The notes: generated by a model from the letters alone, not told the origin. A DNA stretch of 64,000 nucleotides from Magicicada septendecula (GCA_034769895.1 JAWRYS010000982.1:62001-126000); one strand, 5' to 3'. Counted from the first letter of the stretch, positions 1 to 12,943 are shown. A program made the numbers and translations.

Positions 1-1100
1 ATTTTTTATAGGTTAAAATATCGAAAACCTTTATACTCCACCTTAATAAAACAAGGGACAATTTAGCAATCTGACCACACCCATTAATAATTCAGAAAAT
101 CCACGGAACGTTTAGACGAATCTTGCAGCACAGAAATGAGAAAGTGGTAATGACGAAATAACTTAGGCTAACACATATTTCAAAGTAAACCAACTAATTT
201 TAATAAATTTTAAAAGACACTGAAAAAATAAGTTTTAAAATATACATTTATCTCTCAGATTTAAATAACATAAAATATTATCTAATCTATCAATTATTAT
301 AATAATTAAGGTAGCCCATTCTGCTCATCCACACTCACACTCGATTTAATACTTTACCCCTTGATTATTCATGTATGATTAACGGTCATTGTATTTAATT
401 CATGTTTTAATTCACTGTTCACTGCCGACCGAACACGTGTTTCTGTTATCCGATTCCCATTTTAACGGTTACGTATTTAATTAATCACTCCATGTCACTG
501 CACGTCAATCACGGTAATATGGTTATTAATTTCTTGGGTCCCGGTCGGTCTTAACGATATTATTGAATTAGTTACATTTTACGAAAACTCTACCGACCGG
601 GGCCGAATGAAACTGTAGGCGTCTGTAGCTGAACTCTGTTTCTCGTGGACTGCGTAGCGTCTTTCTTGGGGCGGGCGGAAATTGATGTCCACCGCCAACG
701 AATTTCGTCGACGCTCATAGTTGAGTTGTTGCAGTATAGCGACTATGTGCTGGATACATAATGGTTTTTGCTGTGTTTTACGCCGACGATATTTAGGTGC
801 TTCTGGCTTGATGTCACGATATGGGCGGACCTTACGTTTTTCGTATCCGCCAGCTCAGTCAAGGAGACGAAACAGACAATATACTTTTCACCAGGTCAGG
901 CGTTTCCTGACCGCGTGGGTCCGAGCGTATACTCACTTGACGCGTGCGTGCGCATGTCACATTCAAACAGAGTTCTTGGAAATCGAGGGTGGCTACATAC
1001 CTCAACTGATTTCGCAACGTAATATTGCGTTGCTGCTTTGTTACACAACTGTTCTATTCTCCACGTGTTGGTCACCGTTGAGAAATAAAACTTTCACAAT
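1..1100. repeat. Dispersed repeat, copy 1 (sister at 63089-64000)
   Basis: The first ~177 bases match 63089-63265 with only about six differences. A second block from about 420 to 830 matches 63510-63930 at clearly lower identity, including the stretches around GGGTCCCGGTCGG, GGGCGGAAATTGATG and CTTCTGGCTTGATGTCAC. The copies are in direct orientation. The left edge may lie outside the window. The second block is richer in GC than its surroundings and holds a 9-bp inverted repeat (541-549 with 592-600). The open frame at 721-1110 has no recognisable domain and is not matched by an open frame in the sister copy, so I do not call it a gene. The family is unknown; an LTR or a promoter-bearing element end are both possible. 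Confidence 0.7.
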
Positions 1101-1149
1101 ACATTCATAAATCCCTGAAATGAAATAAAATAAAATACCCACATTTTTG

Positions 1150-1939
1150 GACCGTTACAAATACTGGTGGAAACAAGTCACGAATTGAACTAATTGCAGT
1201 GAATCGTGTTTTTATGTTGCCCATTACAAACTCTAATACTGGGTACATGACTGAGGTTTTAAATTTATTTTCTTGATCTTCGTTTACTGAAAAATCACTA
1301 TTGGATTGATCTGTACTTTTTTTTCCACCTTTTGGGAGATTCAGGAGGAACTTTTATTAGTTCTTTTGCAATTAAGTTTGGTTCTTCAATTATACTGTCT
1401 GTATTATCACGCAACAATTTCAATTCTGTCAGCAAATCTTCCACTAGAGTTATTTCAACATTGAGTGTGATTCCTTTGCTTTGAATAACAACATTTTTTT
1501 AGTCAATATATGAAAGCACTTTAAACCAAAAAGATGCCAACATCAAGCTCTTTGTGGAATTGAAATATTTCTTAAGCCCTAATATGATGTTGTAGGCAGA
1601 GGGAGTTAGACTAGAAGACATCTCTTCTAAAATCTATCCAACAATTTAAGTACTCCTGGGTAGTGCTTAACTATCGGTTTGACAGCTTGGATCCTCTCAC
1701 TTCATCTTGTTTCAGGGAAGGTCTGCAGTGATAAAGGAATGTGCTTTTTCCAAACTTCCCAACATTTTTCTGTAGGGCTGCTAGATAAAAATGAGGAAAG
1801 ACTTGCAACATGCCCGAAAAATGTCATCACATCTGCATTGAGTTTTGCAGCATTAACACCCACATGTTTCAAGGAATGCGCCCCACATGGTAAAAATATT
1901 ATGGATTCGTTCTTTTCAAGAATTCTACTTCCAATTTAG
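1150..1939 (-). pseudogene. ZMYM1-like / DUF4371 (hAT-related) protein fragment, broken
   Basis: Read on the minus strand from 1939, the frame gives FLPCGAHSLKHVGVNAAKLN, then a stretch with TFFGHVASLSSFLSSPTEKC, then PLSLQTFPETR followed by a stop codon where this family has Trp, then SERIQAVKPIVKH. Further down a shifted frame gives TPSAYNIILGLKKYF and LVEDLLTELKLLRDN. This order of motifs is that of the DUF4371/hAT-like transposase domain in zinc-finger MYM-type 1-like proteins, which are abundant in insects and are mostly transposon-derived. At least two stops and two frame changes mean it is a pseudogene. The N-terminal part should lie above 1939, but the tandem array begins there and I do not see that part on the far side of the array. 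It could equally be a dead hAT-type transposon or a decayed domesticated copy. Confidence 0.7.
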
Positions 1940-1973
1940 AACCCAGTACTGTGCCGTACTGGGTTCGGTAGCG

Positions 1974-2008
1974 TATTATAAGATTTAAAACGATCGGCGG
2001 TGACGTCA
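1974..2008 (+). promoter_or_regulatory. TATA-like box and CRE palindrome in array unit (unit 1 copy)
   Basis: TATTATAAG lies at 1974-1982, followed 18 bases later by TGACGTCA (2001-2008), the perfect CRE/ATF palindrome. The same pair recurs at the start of every unit. An AATAAA sits about 240 bases downstream (2244-2249 in unit 1) and a second one at 3417-3422. The pattern resembles a short transcription unit or an LTR-type U3-R layout. There is no direct evidence of transcription. Confidence 0.4.
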
Positions 2009-2072
2009 TGCACTGCCATACGTTCGTCGTTGTTGGCCGGTTATGCACACAAATGTTGTGCAGCTACGCAAT

Positions 2073-2312
2073 ACAGCTGGCGCTGCCAGCTGGTTCTGTA
2101 CATTCCTGCATCCAGAGTTTACTTGGCTAGGCCGAAACATTGAATCGGCCTCATTTCTGTTCTATCCTCCAACCTGGTCATCTGCTCTCGGCTGGCGGCT
2201 ACCGTTTGTTCAGGACTTCCTCGGCTATCACTATGCCAGGCTAAATAAAGTATAGCTCCAGGTGCTCGAACAAGGGCGAGATGGGTGTCAGGTGGACGTA
2301 CATCTGTCCACC
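2073..2312 (+). other. Cluster of three perfect hairpins in array unit (possible structured RNA)
   Basis: Within 240 bases unit 1 has ACAGCTGGC-GCT-GCCAGCTG (2073-2093; a 9-bp stem in units 2-5), AGGCCGA with TCGGCCT (2129-2135 and 2145-2151) and GGTGGAC with GTCCACC (2291-2297 and 2306-2312). The cluster recurs at 5728-5967, 9412-9651, 13066-13305, 16719-16958 and 20373-20612. In unit 6 one C of the second stem is T, and in unit 2 one C of the third stem is T; both still pair with G as G-U in the + strand RNA. Unit 1 loses only the terminal pair of the first stem. Confidence 0.45.
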
Positions 2313-3658
2313 CTAATGGCAGAGACGATCTTATAGCCACGATGCCGTCAGTCGAGGACAACTTAGGACTCTTCCAACGCTAAGCTGCACCCGGGACTTG
2401 TGACACGACTGTGACATCACTGATCCGCGCCTATACGGACTAAGTACACCGGACAATCCAGGTGGGAAAATTCTGATTATCTATTTCTCTCTGTACAACA
2501 TGGTGAATGCACAGAAGCCGCCAGAAGCTCACTCGTGAAGTTCTGACCGTTATACTCTAGCACAAACTCTCATGTTCAATTATGTTATTGCATGTGTGAA
2601 CATTACAGCAGTACACCTAATGAAGTATCTTATAACTGTATAATGTGTAAGAAATTACACACATACACACGCGTCCGCAGTTTGCTGTAAGATCTAACTT
2701 TTCATCTAATTAAGACCATTAGGGAGTTAATTATCTTGTGCTATCATGTCATCTGGTCAGGGCTGAGTTTTAATCACGTAACGGGGGGCTGTCTGATGCT
2801 TTAGATGAGAAACTATTTTCTTTCCCACAAATACTTAGCGCTTTAATGATTAAAGTCAGGGTCGTTTAGCAGGTTGAGTCTGGGGGGCGGTCATTTACAT
2901 TCTTTGGTGTTAATTACCAAGGCAAATCTATACTTAAGAGCTGTGATTATCAGTTTACGCTGTCATTTATATTTGTACATATCTATACATATTATGGTGC
3001 ATTCATTTACTGTAGTTGGAATGGGTTTATGAGCAAGTTAGTACTGAAATGAGGGATGTTTTGTTATTTATATCGTGTATGTGTTTGTGTGTGTAATTTT
3101 ACTATATTTTGCTGGGGGAATATGTAATGAATTTAAAAAAGAGAAAAACCATAAATGTGCTTACTAAGACAAAAAAAGTTAGCCTATTTGAAACTATACA
3201 ACACTTATGGATTAGTATTGCTTTTATGAATGAGATTATTACTAACTTTGACTCATACATAATCAGGCAGAAATTTTGCAATTATGTTAATATCAAATTC
3301 ACTTACTTTGTGACATTATGAATATTAATTGATATACATATGTATATATAATTCTGCCTTAATGGTGTGCTCACACAATCAAGAACTTGTCATTTTATGT
3401 AACATCTTGCAGGTTTAATAAAGCACACGCTTGTTGGTTAAAAGACTTTTTCATTTGCAAGTCCTGTCATTCACCTGGGGGGACATGTCTGTAATTGTAT
3501 TTGGGCCTTGCACACTTTTGCTTCCTCTAGGTTTTCCACCTAGTTCTAAATATGATGTCTCTCCCCTTTACAAAAAAAAAACTTAATAAAAATTAAATAA
3601 AATAAAATTCAAAAAAAATTACAATAAAAACTTAGAAAATAAAAGGGAGCTCTGCAAA

Positions 3659-4586
3659 TGTTAGATCAGAGCGTGGTTATGATTCTAGGTAGGTAGTAGG
3701 TATTATTTCTGCCTTAATTTTTCTTTCTTTTGAATTTGAGAAATTTTAGAATCTGGGGACTTACATTTATTTTCTTAAATGAAACTTAGGGTGGTTACAG
3801 ACATGTCGGCTGGTGTTAGGACTTGCAAATTATTTCAAATTATTTTTGATTAGAATCCAGGTGTTGTAAGAAAACTTAATGGTGGTGTAACAAATTAATA
3901 AAATGAATAACCAGGAAAATAGCATATTTTATAAAATGAATAAGGGGTTAATGAAGTTTAAGATAATTTAATATGTGTTAGTGTTTAAGTGATTATTTTG
4001 TGATGTTGAGTGCAAGATGAATTTTGAAAAGGGGTTATAAGAATGTGATTGATTTTTTGATGAATGTGTGCTGATTAATTTCACTTGCACATACCCTGGA
4101 GCTCAAACAGATTCTGGACGTGATGAGGGCCGTCAGTACTTGTTGATTTTGATTGTGATTTGTCTCCTGGATTAGACAACGTGTTTTATTGCACCCCGTT
4201 ATATGGTAATTGTTTATTGAGGGCGTTGCGTGGCGGTACCATGTATTTTGAAGGCGGTCATGGTCCGACCAAGGTCATGGATGTGATAGTTTTATGTTTT
4301 CAATTATATTGAATTTTATGTGTACTTTGTGTATTGTATTTAGTGAGTCAGTGTGTTGTTTTGTGTCGTGTTGTCTTCTGGAAATTTTACAGGGCTGTTT
4401 CTCTGCTTTTATCACACCCATCTCGTCGCATCGCTAGAGCACTCTGGAGCGGCTCAAAGGAAGAAGAGTACTTGAGTTTTTTTCGGATTCTTTGTCATTA
4501 TGTTTTGTAGGGTAAGTTGTGTTATGTGTTTTATGGCGATTTAAGTTAGTGTGTTGTGTTTGAGAATTGTGCAACTCTGGCGACGG
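3659..4586 (+). other. LTR-like segment with PBS-like motif in array unit (weak)
   Basis: A purine run (AAAATAAAAGGGAG, ending near 3649) is followed by TGTTAGATC at 3659. 915 bases later the sequence reads AATTGTGCA, then four bases and TGGCGACGG (4578-4586), which resembles an LTR end followed by a primer-binding site of the type used by mdg1/412-like elements. If real, each array unit would be one LTR plus a 2.7-kb non-coding internal part. No gag or pol sequence supports this, so it stays a hypothesis. Confidence 0.25.
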
Positions 4587-5605
4587 TAGGTTACCAGGAA
4601 TTGTCCCACCCCCATTTCAGGGATTTTCCAGAAACTTTCAGTATTGGATTGAGGTGATGAGGACAGGTTGTAGGTCTTCTCGGACCTGGTCCTGTAGATT
4701 ATCAGTTTCGCCTGTTCTAAAAATAAGATGGAGGAGTTATGTGCTGTGGTTTCCTTGTTCATAGAGGCTGAATTTGGTTGTCGATCATGGTAGCGTCGGT
4801 CCATGCCGCATTCATCGTTTGATTTCTCTGGTGTGTCAGTAAGGATTAAGTGGTTTGTTTAGACGGTGGAAAAGTAAACCCCCCTCCTGCTAGTTATGCC
4901 GTATTTGAAAAGTTAAAAAGAAATAGGATTGATGTTCGCGTGCCCTCTGCGCGGTCTTCTCTGCCTTGTGAATAGGGTCCGCCCACCCTAGTGTGGGGAA
5001 GGTGGGCCAGTCATGTGTCAAGGATTGAGGATGCCTTGTTTGTTTCACATGGCTGGTCGGTCCACGACGGTGGACGGTTCTCTAAGGGCACTCGCATATC
5101 AAGGTTGTAGCACCTTGTTAGCCTTCGGGCGTGAATATGTGAGTACCAGGAGAGTTACGAGGGGGTGACGTGTTGGGGCGGTCCCGAGAGTTTGGCATGG
5201 GGGAGAGGACTCGCGTGGGGGATGGTCGCAGTGTGGTAGAGATTTTCAGTCCTGGGAAGGGAGGAATAGTGTTAATGGTCCTGGGTCTCAGTTATTAGAT
5301 TTGGGAGGCCTTGGTGATCAGTACTCAGTGCTGGTTGGCGATTCTTCTCTTTCTCCTGTTCTTTTCTGTCCCTTATATCTGCATGCGGACCAGGGCCCGG
5401 CGAGCATGCAGGACGCACACTTACATCTTTTCTTTCAGACACACATTCACGGACTCACACCTCTTCCTTCTGCTTTTCGTTTTCCTGTGCTACTGAATTC
5501 ACCAAGAGCGATTTAGAATCTGAGATTTCCCAGATTTCCCACAGCCGTCGTGCTTGAGGACTTGTTTGTTTTGGGTCAACCATGTTGCCCTTTTGGGGTG
5601 AGGGT

Positions 5606-8600
5606 GTGCCGTACTGGGTTCGGCAGCGTATTATAAGTTTTAAAACGAGCGGCGGTGACGTCATGCACTGCCATACGTTCGTCGTTGTTGGCCGGTTATG
5701 CACACAAATGTTGTGCAGCTACGCAATACAGCTGGCGCTGCCAGCTGTTACTGTACATTCCTGCATCCAGAGTTTACTTGGCTAGGCCGAAACATTGAAT
5801 CGGCCTCATTTCTGTTCTATCCTCCAACCTGGTCATCTGCTCTCGGCTGGCGGCTACCGTTTGTTCAGGACTTCCTCGGCTATCACTATGCCAGGCTAAA
5901 TAAAGTATAGCTCCAGGTGCTCGAACAAGGGCGAGATGGGTGTCAGGTGGACGTACATCTGTTCACCCTAATGGCAGAGACGATCTTATAGCCACGATGC
6001 CGTCAGTCGAGGACAACTTAGGACTCTTCCAACGCTAAGCTGCACCCGGGACTTGTGACACGACTGTGACATCACTGATCCGCGCCTATACGGACTAAGT
6101 ACACCGGACAATCCAGGTGGGAAAATTCTGATTATCTATTTCTCTCTGTACAACATGGTGAATGCACAGAAGCCGCCAGAAGCTCACTCGTGAAGTTCTG
6201 ACCGTTATACTCTAGCACAAACTCTCATGTTCAATTATGTTATTGCATGTGTGAACATTACAGCAGTACACCTAGTGAAGTATCTTATAACTGTATAATG
6301 TGTAAGAAATTACACACATACACACACATCCGCAGTTTGCTGTAAGATCTAACTTTTCATCTAATTAAGACCATTAGGGTGTTAATTATCTTGTGCTATC
6401 ATGTCATCTGGTCAGGGCTGAGTTTTAATCACGTAACGGGGGGCTGTCTGATGCTTTAGATGAGAAACTATTTTCTTTCCCACAAATACTTAGCGCTTTA
6501 ATGATTAAAGTCAGGGTCGTTTAGCAGGTTGAGTCTGGGGGGCGGTCATTTACATTCTTTGGTGTTAATTACCAAGGCAAATCTATACTTAAGAGCTGTG
6601 ATTATCAGTTTACGCTGTCATTTATATTTGTACATATCTATACATATTATGGTGCATTCATTTACTGTAGTTGGAATGGGTTTATGAGCAAGTTAGTACT
6701 GAAATGAGGGATGTTTTGTTATTTATGTCGTGTATGTGTTTGTGTGTGTAATTTTACTATATTTTGCTGGGGGAATATGTAATGAATTTAAAAAAGAGAA
6801 AAACCATAAATGTGCTTACTAAGACAAAAAAGGCTAGCCTATTTGTCTAGCCTATACTAGCCTATTTGTCTGTCCAACTATACAACACTTATGGATTAGT
6901 ATTGCTTTTATGAATGAGATTATTACTAACTTTGACTCATACATAATCAGGCAGAAATTTTGCAATTATGTTAATATCAAATTCACTTACTTTGTGACAT
7001 TATGAATATTAATTGATATACATATGTATATATAATTCTGCCTTAATGGTGTGCTCACACAATCAAGAACTTGTCCTTTTATGTAACATCTTGCAGGTTT
7101 AATAAAGCACACGCTTGTTGGTTAAAAGACTTTTTCATTTGCAAGTCCTGTCATTCACCTGGGGGGACATGTCTGTAATTGTATTTGGGCCTTGCACACT
7201 TTTGCTTCCTCTAGGTATTCCACCTAGTTCTAAATATGATGTCTCTCCCCTTTACAAAAAAAAAACTTAATAAAAATTAAATAAAATAAAATTCAAAAAA
7301 AATTACAAAAAAAAACTTAGAAAATAAAAGGGAGCTCTGCAAATGTTAGATCAGAGCGTGGTTATGATTCTAGGTAGGTAGTAGGTATTATTTCTGCCTT
7401 AATTTTTCTTTCTTTTGAATTTGAGAAATTTTAGGATCTGGGTACTTACATTTATTTTCTTAAATGAAACTTAGGGTGGTTACAGACATATCGGCTGGTG
7501 TTAGGACTTGCAAATTATTTCAAATTATTTTTGATTAGAATCCAGGTGTTGTAAGAAAACTTAATGGTGGTGTAACAAATTAATAAAATGAATAACCAGG
7601 AAAATAGCATATTTTATAAAATGAATAAGGGGTTAATGAAGTTTAAGATAATTTAATATGTGTTAGTGTTTAAGTGATTATTTTGTGATGTTGAGTGCAA
7701 GATGGATTTTGAAAAGGGGTTATAAGAATGTGATTGATTTTTTGATGAATGTGTGCTGATTAATTTCACTTGCACATACCCTGGAGCTCAAACAGATTCT
7801 GGACGTGATGAGGGCCGTCAGTACTTGTTGATTTTGATTGTGATTTGTCTCCTGGATTAGACAACGTGTTTTATTGCACCCCGTTATATGGTAATTGTTT
7901 ATTGAGGGCGTTGCGTGGCGGTACCATGTATTTTGAAGGCGGTCATGGTCCGACCAAGGTCATGGATGTGATAGTTTTATGTTTTCAATTATATTGAATT
8001 TTATGTGTACTTTGTGTATTGTATTTAGTGAGTCAGTGTGTTGTTTTGTGTCGTGTTGTCTTCTGGAAATTTTACAGGGCTGTTTCTCTGCTTTTATCAC
8101 ACCCATCTCGTCGCATCGCTAGAGCACTCTGGAGCGGCTCAAAGGAAGAAGAGTACTTGAGTTTTTTCGGATTCTTTGTCATTATGTTTTGTAGGGTAAG
8201 TTGTGTTATGTGTTTTATGGCGATTTAAGTTAGTGTGTTGTGTTTGAGAATTGTGCAACTCTGGCGACGGTAGGTTACCAGGAATTGTCCCACCCCCATT
8301 TCAGGGATTTTCCAGAAACTTTCAGTATTGGATTGAGGTGATGAGGACAGGTTGTAGGTCTTCTCGGACCTGGTCCTGTAGATTATCAGTTTCGCCTGTT
8401 CTAAAAATAAGATGGAGAAGTTATGTGCTGTGGTTTCCTGGTTCATAGAGGCTGAATTTGGTTGTCGATCATGGTAGCGTCGGTCCATGCCGCATTCATC
8501 GTTTGATTTCTCTGGTGTGTCAGTAAGCATTAAGTGGTTTGTTTAGACGGTGGAAAAGTAAACCCCCCCTCCTGCTAGTTATGCCGTATTTGAAAAGTTA

Positions 8601-9290
8601 AAAAGAAATAGGATTGATGTTCGCGTGCCCTCTGCGCGGTCTTCTCTGCCTTGTGAATAGGGTCCGCCCACCCTAGTGTGGGGAAGGTGGGCCAGTCATG
8701 TGTCAAGGATTGAGGATGCCTTGTTTGTTTCACATGGCTGGTCGGTCCACGACGGTGGACGGTTCTCTAAGGGCACTCGCATATCAAGGTTGTAGCACCT
8801 TGTTAGCCTTCGGGCGTGAATATGTGAGTACCAGGAGAGTTACGAGGGGGTGACGTGTTGGGGTGGTCCCGAGAGTTTGGCATGGGGGAGAGGACTCGCG
8901 TGGGGGATGGTCGCAGTGTGGTAGAGATTTTCAGTCCTGGGAAGGGAGGAATAGTGTTAATGGTCCTGGGTCTCAGTTATTAGATTTGGGAGGCCTAGGT
9001 GATCAGTACTCAGTGCTGGTTGGCGATTCTTCTCTTTCTCCTGTTCTTTTCTGTCCCTTATATCTGCATGCGGACCAGGGCCCGGCGAGCATGCAGGACG
9101 CACACTTACATCTTTTCTTTCAGACACACATTTACGGACTCACACCTCTTCCTTCTGCTTTTCGTTTTCCTGTGCTACTGAATTCACCAAGAGCGATTTA
9201 GAATCTGAGATTTCCCAGATTTCCCACAGCCGTCGTGCTTGAGGACTTGTTTGTTTTGGGTCAACCATGTTGCCCTTTTGGGGTGAGGGT
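5606..9290 (+). repeat. Array unit 2, with ~29-bp local expansion
   Basis: Longest unit because of a local tandem expansion at about 6831-6880, where CTAGCCTAT occurs three times; the other units have it once. It has private substitutions near 5962, 6275, 6379 and 7075. Confidence 0.95.
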
Positions 9291-12200
9291 GTGCCGTACT
9301 GGGTTCGGCAGCGTATTATAAGTTTTAAACGAGCGGCGGTGACGTCATGCACTGCCATACGTTCGTCGTTGTTGGCCGGTTATGCACACAAATGTTGTGC
9401 AGCTACGCAATACAGCTGGCGCTGCCAGCTGTTACTGTACATTCCTGCATCCAGAGTTTACTTGGCTAGGCCGAAACATTGAATCGGCCTCATTTCTGTT
9501 CTATCCTCCAACCTGGTCATCTGCTCTCGGCTGGCGGCTACCGTTTGTTCAGGACTTCCTCGGCTATCACTATGCCAGGCTAAATAAAGTATAGCTCCAG
9601 GTGCTCGAACAAGGGCGAGATGGGTGTCAGGTGGACGTACATCTGTCCACCCTAATGGCAGAGACGATCTTATAGCCACGATGCCGTCAGTCGAGGACAA
9701 CTTAGGACTCTTCCAACGCTAAGCTGCACCCGGGACTTGTGACACGACTGTGACATCACTGATCCGCGCCTATACGGACTAAGTACACCGGACAATCCAG
9801 GTGGGAAAATTCTGATTATCTATTTCTCTCTGTACAACATGGTGAATGCACAGAAGCCGCCAGAAGCTCACTCGTGAAGTTCTGACCGTTATACTCTAGC
9901 ACAAACTCTCATGTTCAATTATGTTATTGCATGTGTGAACATTACAGCAGTACACCTAATGAAGTATCTTATAACTGTATAATGTGTAAGAAATTACACA
10001 CATACACACACATCCGCAGTTTGCTGTAAGATCTAACTTTTCATCTAATTAAGACCATTAGGGAGTTAATTATCTTGTGCTATCATGTCATCTGGTCAGG
10101 GCTGAGTTTTAATCACGTAACGGGGGGCTGTCTGATGCTTTAGATGAGAAACTATTTTCTTTCCCACAAATACTTAGCGCTTTAATGATTAAAGTCAGGG
10201 TCGTTTAGCAGGTTGAGTCTGGGGGGCGGTCATTTACATTCTTTGGTGTTAATTACCAAGGCAAATCTATACTTAAGAGCTGTGATTATCAGTTTACGCT
10301 GTCATTTATATTTGTACACATCTATACATATTATGGTGCATTCATTTACTGTAGTTGGAATGGGTTTATGAGCAAGTTAGTACTGAAATGAGGGATGTTT
10401 TGTTATTTATGTCGTGTATGTGTTTGTGTGTGTAATTTTACTATATTTTGCTGGGGGAATATGTAATGAATTTAAAAAAGAGAAAAACCATAAATGTGCT
10501 TACTAAGACAAAAAAGGCTAGCCTATTTGAAACTATACAACACTTATGGATTAGTATTGCTTTTATGAATGAGATTATTACTAACTTTGACTCATACATA
10601 ATCAGGCAGAAATTTTGCAATTATGTTAATATCAAATTCACTTACTTTGTGACATTATGAATATTAATTGATATACATATGTATATATAATTCTGCCTTA
10701 ATGGTGTGCTCACACAATCAAGAACTTGTCATTTTATGTAACATCTTGCAGGTTTAATAAAGCACACGCTTGTTGGTTAAAAGACTTTTTCATTTGCAAG
10801 TCCTGTCATTCACCTGGGGGGACATGTCTGTAATTGTATTTGGGCCTTGCACACTTTTGCTTCCTCTAGGTATTCCACCTAGTTCTAAATATGATGTCTC
10901 TCCCCTTTACAAAAAAAAAACTTAATAAAAATTAAATAAAATAAAATTCAAAAAAAATTACAAAAAAAACTTAGAAAATAAAAGGGAGCTCTGCAAATGT
11001 TAGATCAGAGCGTGGTTATGATTCTAGGTAGGTAGTAGGTATTATTTCTGCCTTAATTTTTCTTTGTTTTGAATTTGAGAAATTTTAGAATCTGGGGACT
11101 TACATTTATTTTCTTAAATGAAACTTAGGGTGGTTACAGACATGTCGGCTGGTGTTAGGACTTGCAAATTATTTCAAATTATTTTTGATTAGAATCCAGG
11201 TGTTGTAAGAAAACTTAATGGTGGTGTAACAAATTAATAAAATGAATAACCAGGAAAATAGCATATTTTATAAAATGAATAAGGGGTTAATGAAGTTTAA
11301 GATAATTTAATATGTGTTAGTGTTTAAGTGATTATTTTGTGATGTTGAGTGCAAGATGAATTTTGAAAAGGGGTTATAAGAATGTGATTGATTTTTTGAT
11401 GAATGTGTGCTGATTAATTTCACTTGCACATACCCTGGAGCTCAAACAGATTCTGGACGTGATGAGGGCCGTCAGTACTTGTTGATTTTGATTGTGATTT
11501 GTCTCCTGGATTAGACAACGTGTTTTATTGCACCCAGTTATATGGTAATTGTTTATTGAGGGCGTTGCGTGGCGGTACCATGTATTTTGAAGGCGGTCAT
11601 GGTCCGACCAAGGTCATGGATGTGATAGTTTTATGTTTTCAATTATATTGAATTTTATGTGTACTTTGTGTATTGTATTTAGTGAGTCAGTGTGTTGTTT
11701 TGTGTCGTGTTGTCTTCTGGAAATTTTACAGGGCTGTTTCTCTGCTTTTATCACACCCATCTCGTCGCATCGCTAGAGCACTCTGGAGCGGCTCAAAGGA
11801 AGAAGAGTACTTGAGTTTTTTCGGATTCTTTGTCATTATGTTTTGTAGGGTAAGTTGTGTTATGTGTTTTATGGCGATTTAAGTTAGTGTGTTCTGTTTG
11901 AGAATTGTGCAACTCTGGCGACGGTAGGTTACCAGGAATTGTCCCACCCCCATTTCAGGGATTTTCCAGAAACTTTCAGTATTGGATTGAGGAGATGAGG
12001 ACAGGTTGTAGGTCTTCTCGGACCTGGTCCTGTAGATTATCAGTTTCGCCTGTTCTAAAAATAAGATGGAGGAGTTATGTGCTGTGGTTTCCTGGTTCAT
12101 AGAGGCTGAATTTGGTTGTCGATCATGGTAGCGTCGGTCCATGCCGCATTCATCGTTTGATTTCTCTGGTGTGTCAGTAAGGATTAAGTGGTTTGTTTAG

Positions 12201-12943
12201 ACGGTGGAAAAGTAACCCCCCCTTCTGCTAGTTATGCCGTATTTGAAAAGTTAAAAAGAAATAGGATTGATGTTCGCGTGCCCTCTGCGCGGTCTTCTCT
12301 GCCTTGTGAATAGGGTCCGCCCACCCTAGTGTGGGGAAGGTGGGCCAGTCATGTGTCAAGGATTGAGGATGCCTTGTTTGTTTCACATGGCTGGTCGGTC
12401 CACGACGGTGGACGGTTCTCTAAGGGCACTCGCATATCAAGGTTGTAGCACCTTGTTAGCCTTCGGGCGTGAATATGTGAGTACCAGGAGAGTTACGAGG
12501 GGGTGACGTGTTGGGGCGGTCCCGAGAGTTTGGCATGGGGGAGAGGACTCGCTTGGGGGATGGTCGCAGTGTGGTAGAGATTTTCAGTCCTGGGAAGGGA
12601 GGAATAGTGTTAATGGTCCTGGGTCTCAGTTATTAGATTTGGGAGGCCTTGGTGATCAGTACTCAGTGCTGGTTGGCGATTCTTCTCTTTCTCCTGTTCT
12701 TTTCTGTCCCTTATATCTGCATGCAGACCAGGGCCCGGCGAGCATGCAGGACGCACACTTACATCTTTTCTTTCAGACACACATTCACGGACTCACACCT
12801 CTTCCTTCTGCTTTTCGTTTTCCTGTGCTACTGAATTCACCAAGAGCGATTTAGAATCTGAGATTTCCCAGATTTCCCACAGCCGTCGTGCTTGAGGACT
12901 TGTTTGTTTTGGGTCAACCATGTTGCCCTTTTGGGGTGAGGGT
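9291..12943 (+). repeat. Array unit 3, sister of unit 4
   Basis: Shares with unit 4, and with no other unit, variants near 10318 (TACACATC), 11065 (CTTTGTTTTG), 11893 (GTTCTGTTTG) and 12552 (CTCGCTTGGG). Confidence 0.95.

Larger units (their letters stand above)
1951..5605 (+). repeat. Array unit 1
   Basis: First unit, bordering the unique left flank. It is the most divergent near its left edge: it differs from all others around the TATA-like box and in the CA run near 2665. It shares a variant with unit 6 near 3178 (GTTAGCC instead of GCTAGCC). Confidence 0.95.

Noticed and set aside
721-1110. 129-codon frame in the left end repeat
   Set aside because: No domain, overlaps another frame, and the sister copy at 63089-64000 has no matching open frame.
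1679-1939. 86-codon plus-strand frame
   Set aside because: It is antisense to the ZMYM1/DUF4371-like fragment, whose motifs are on the minus strand.
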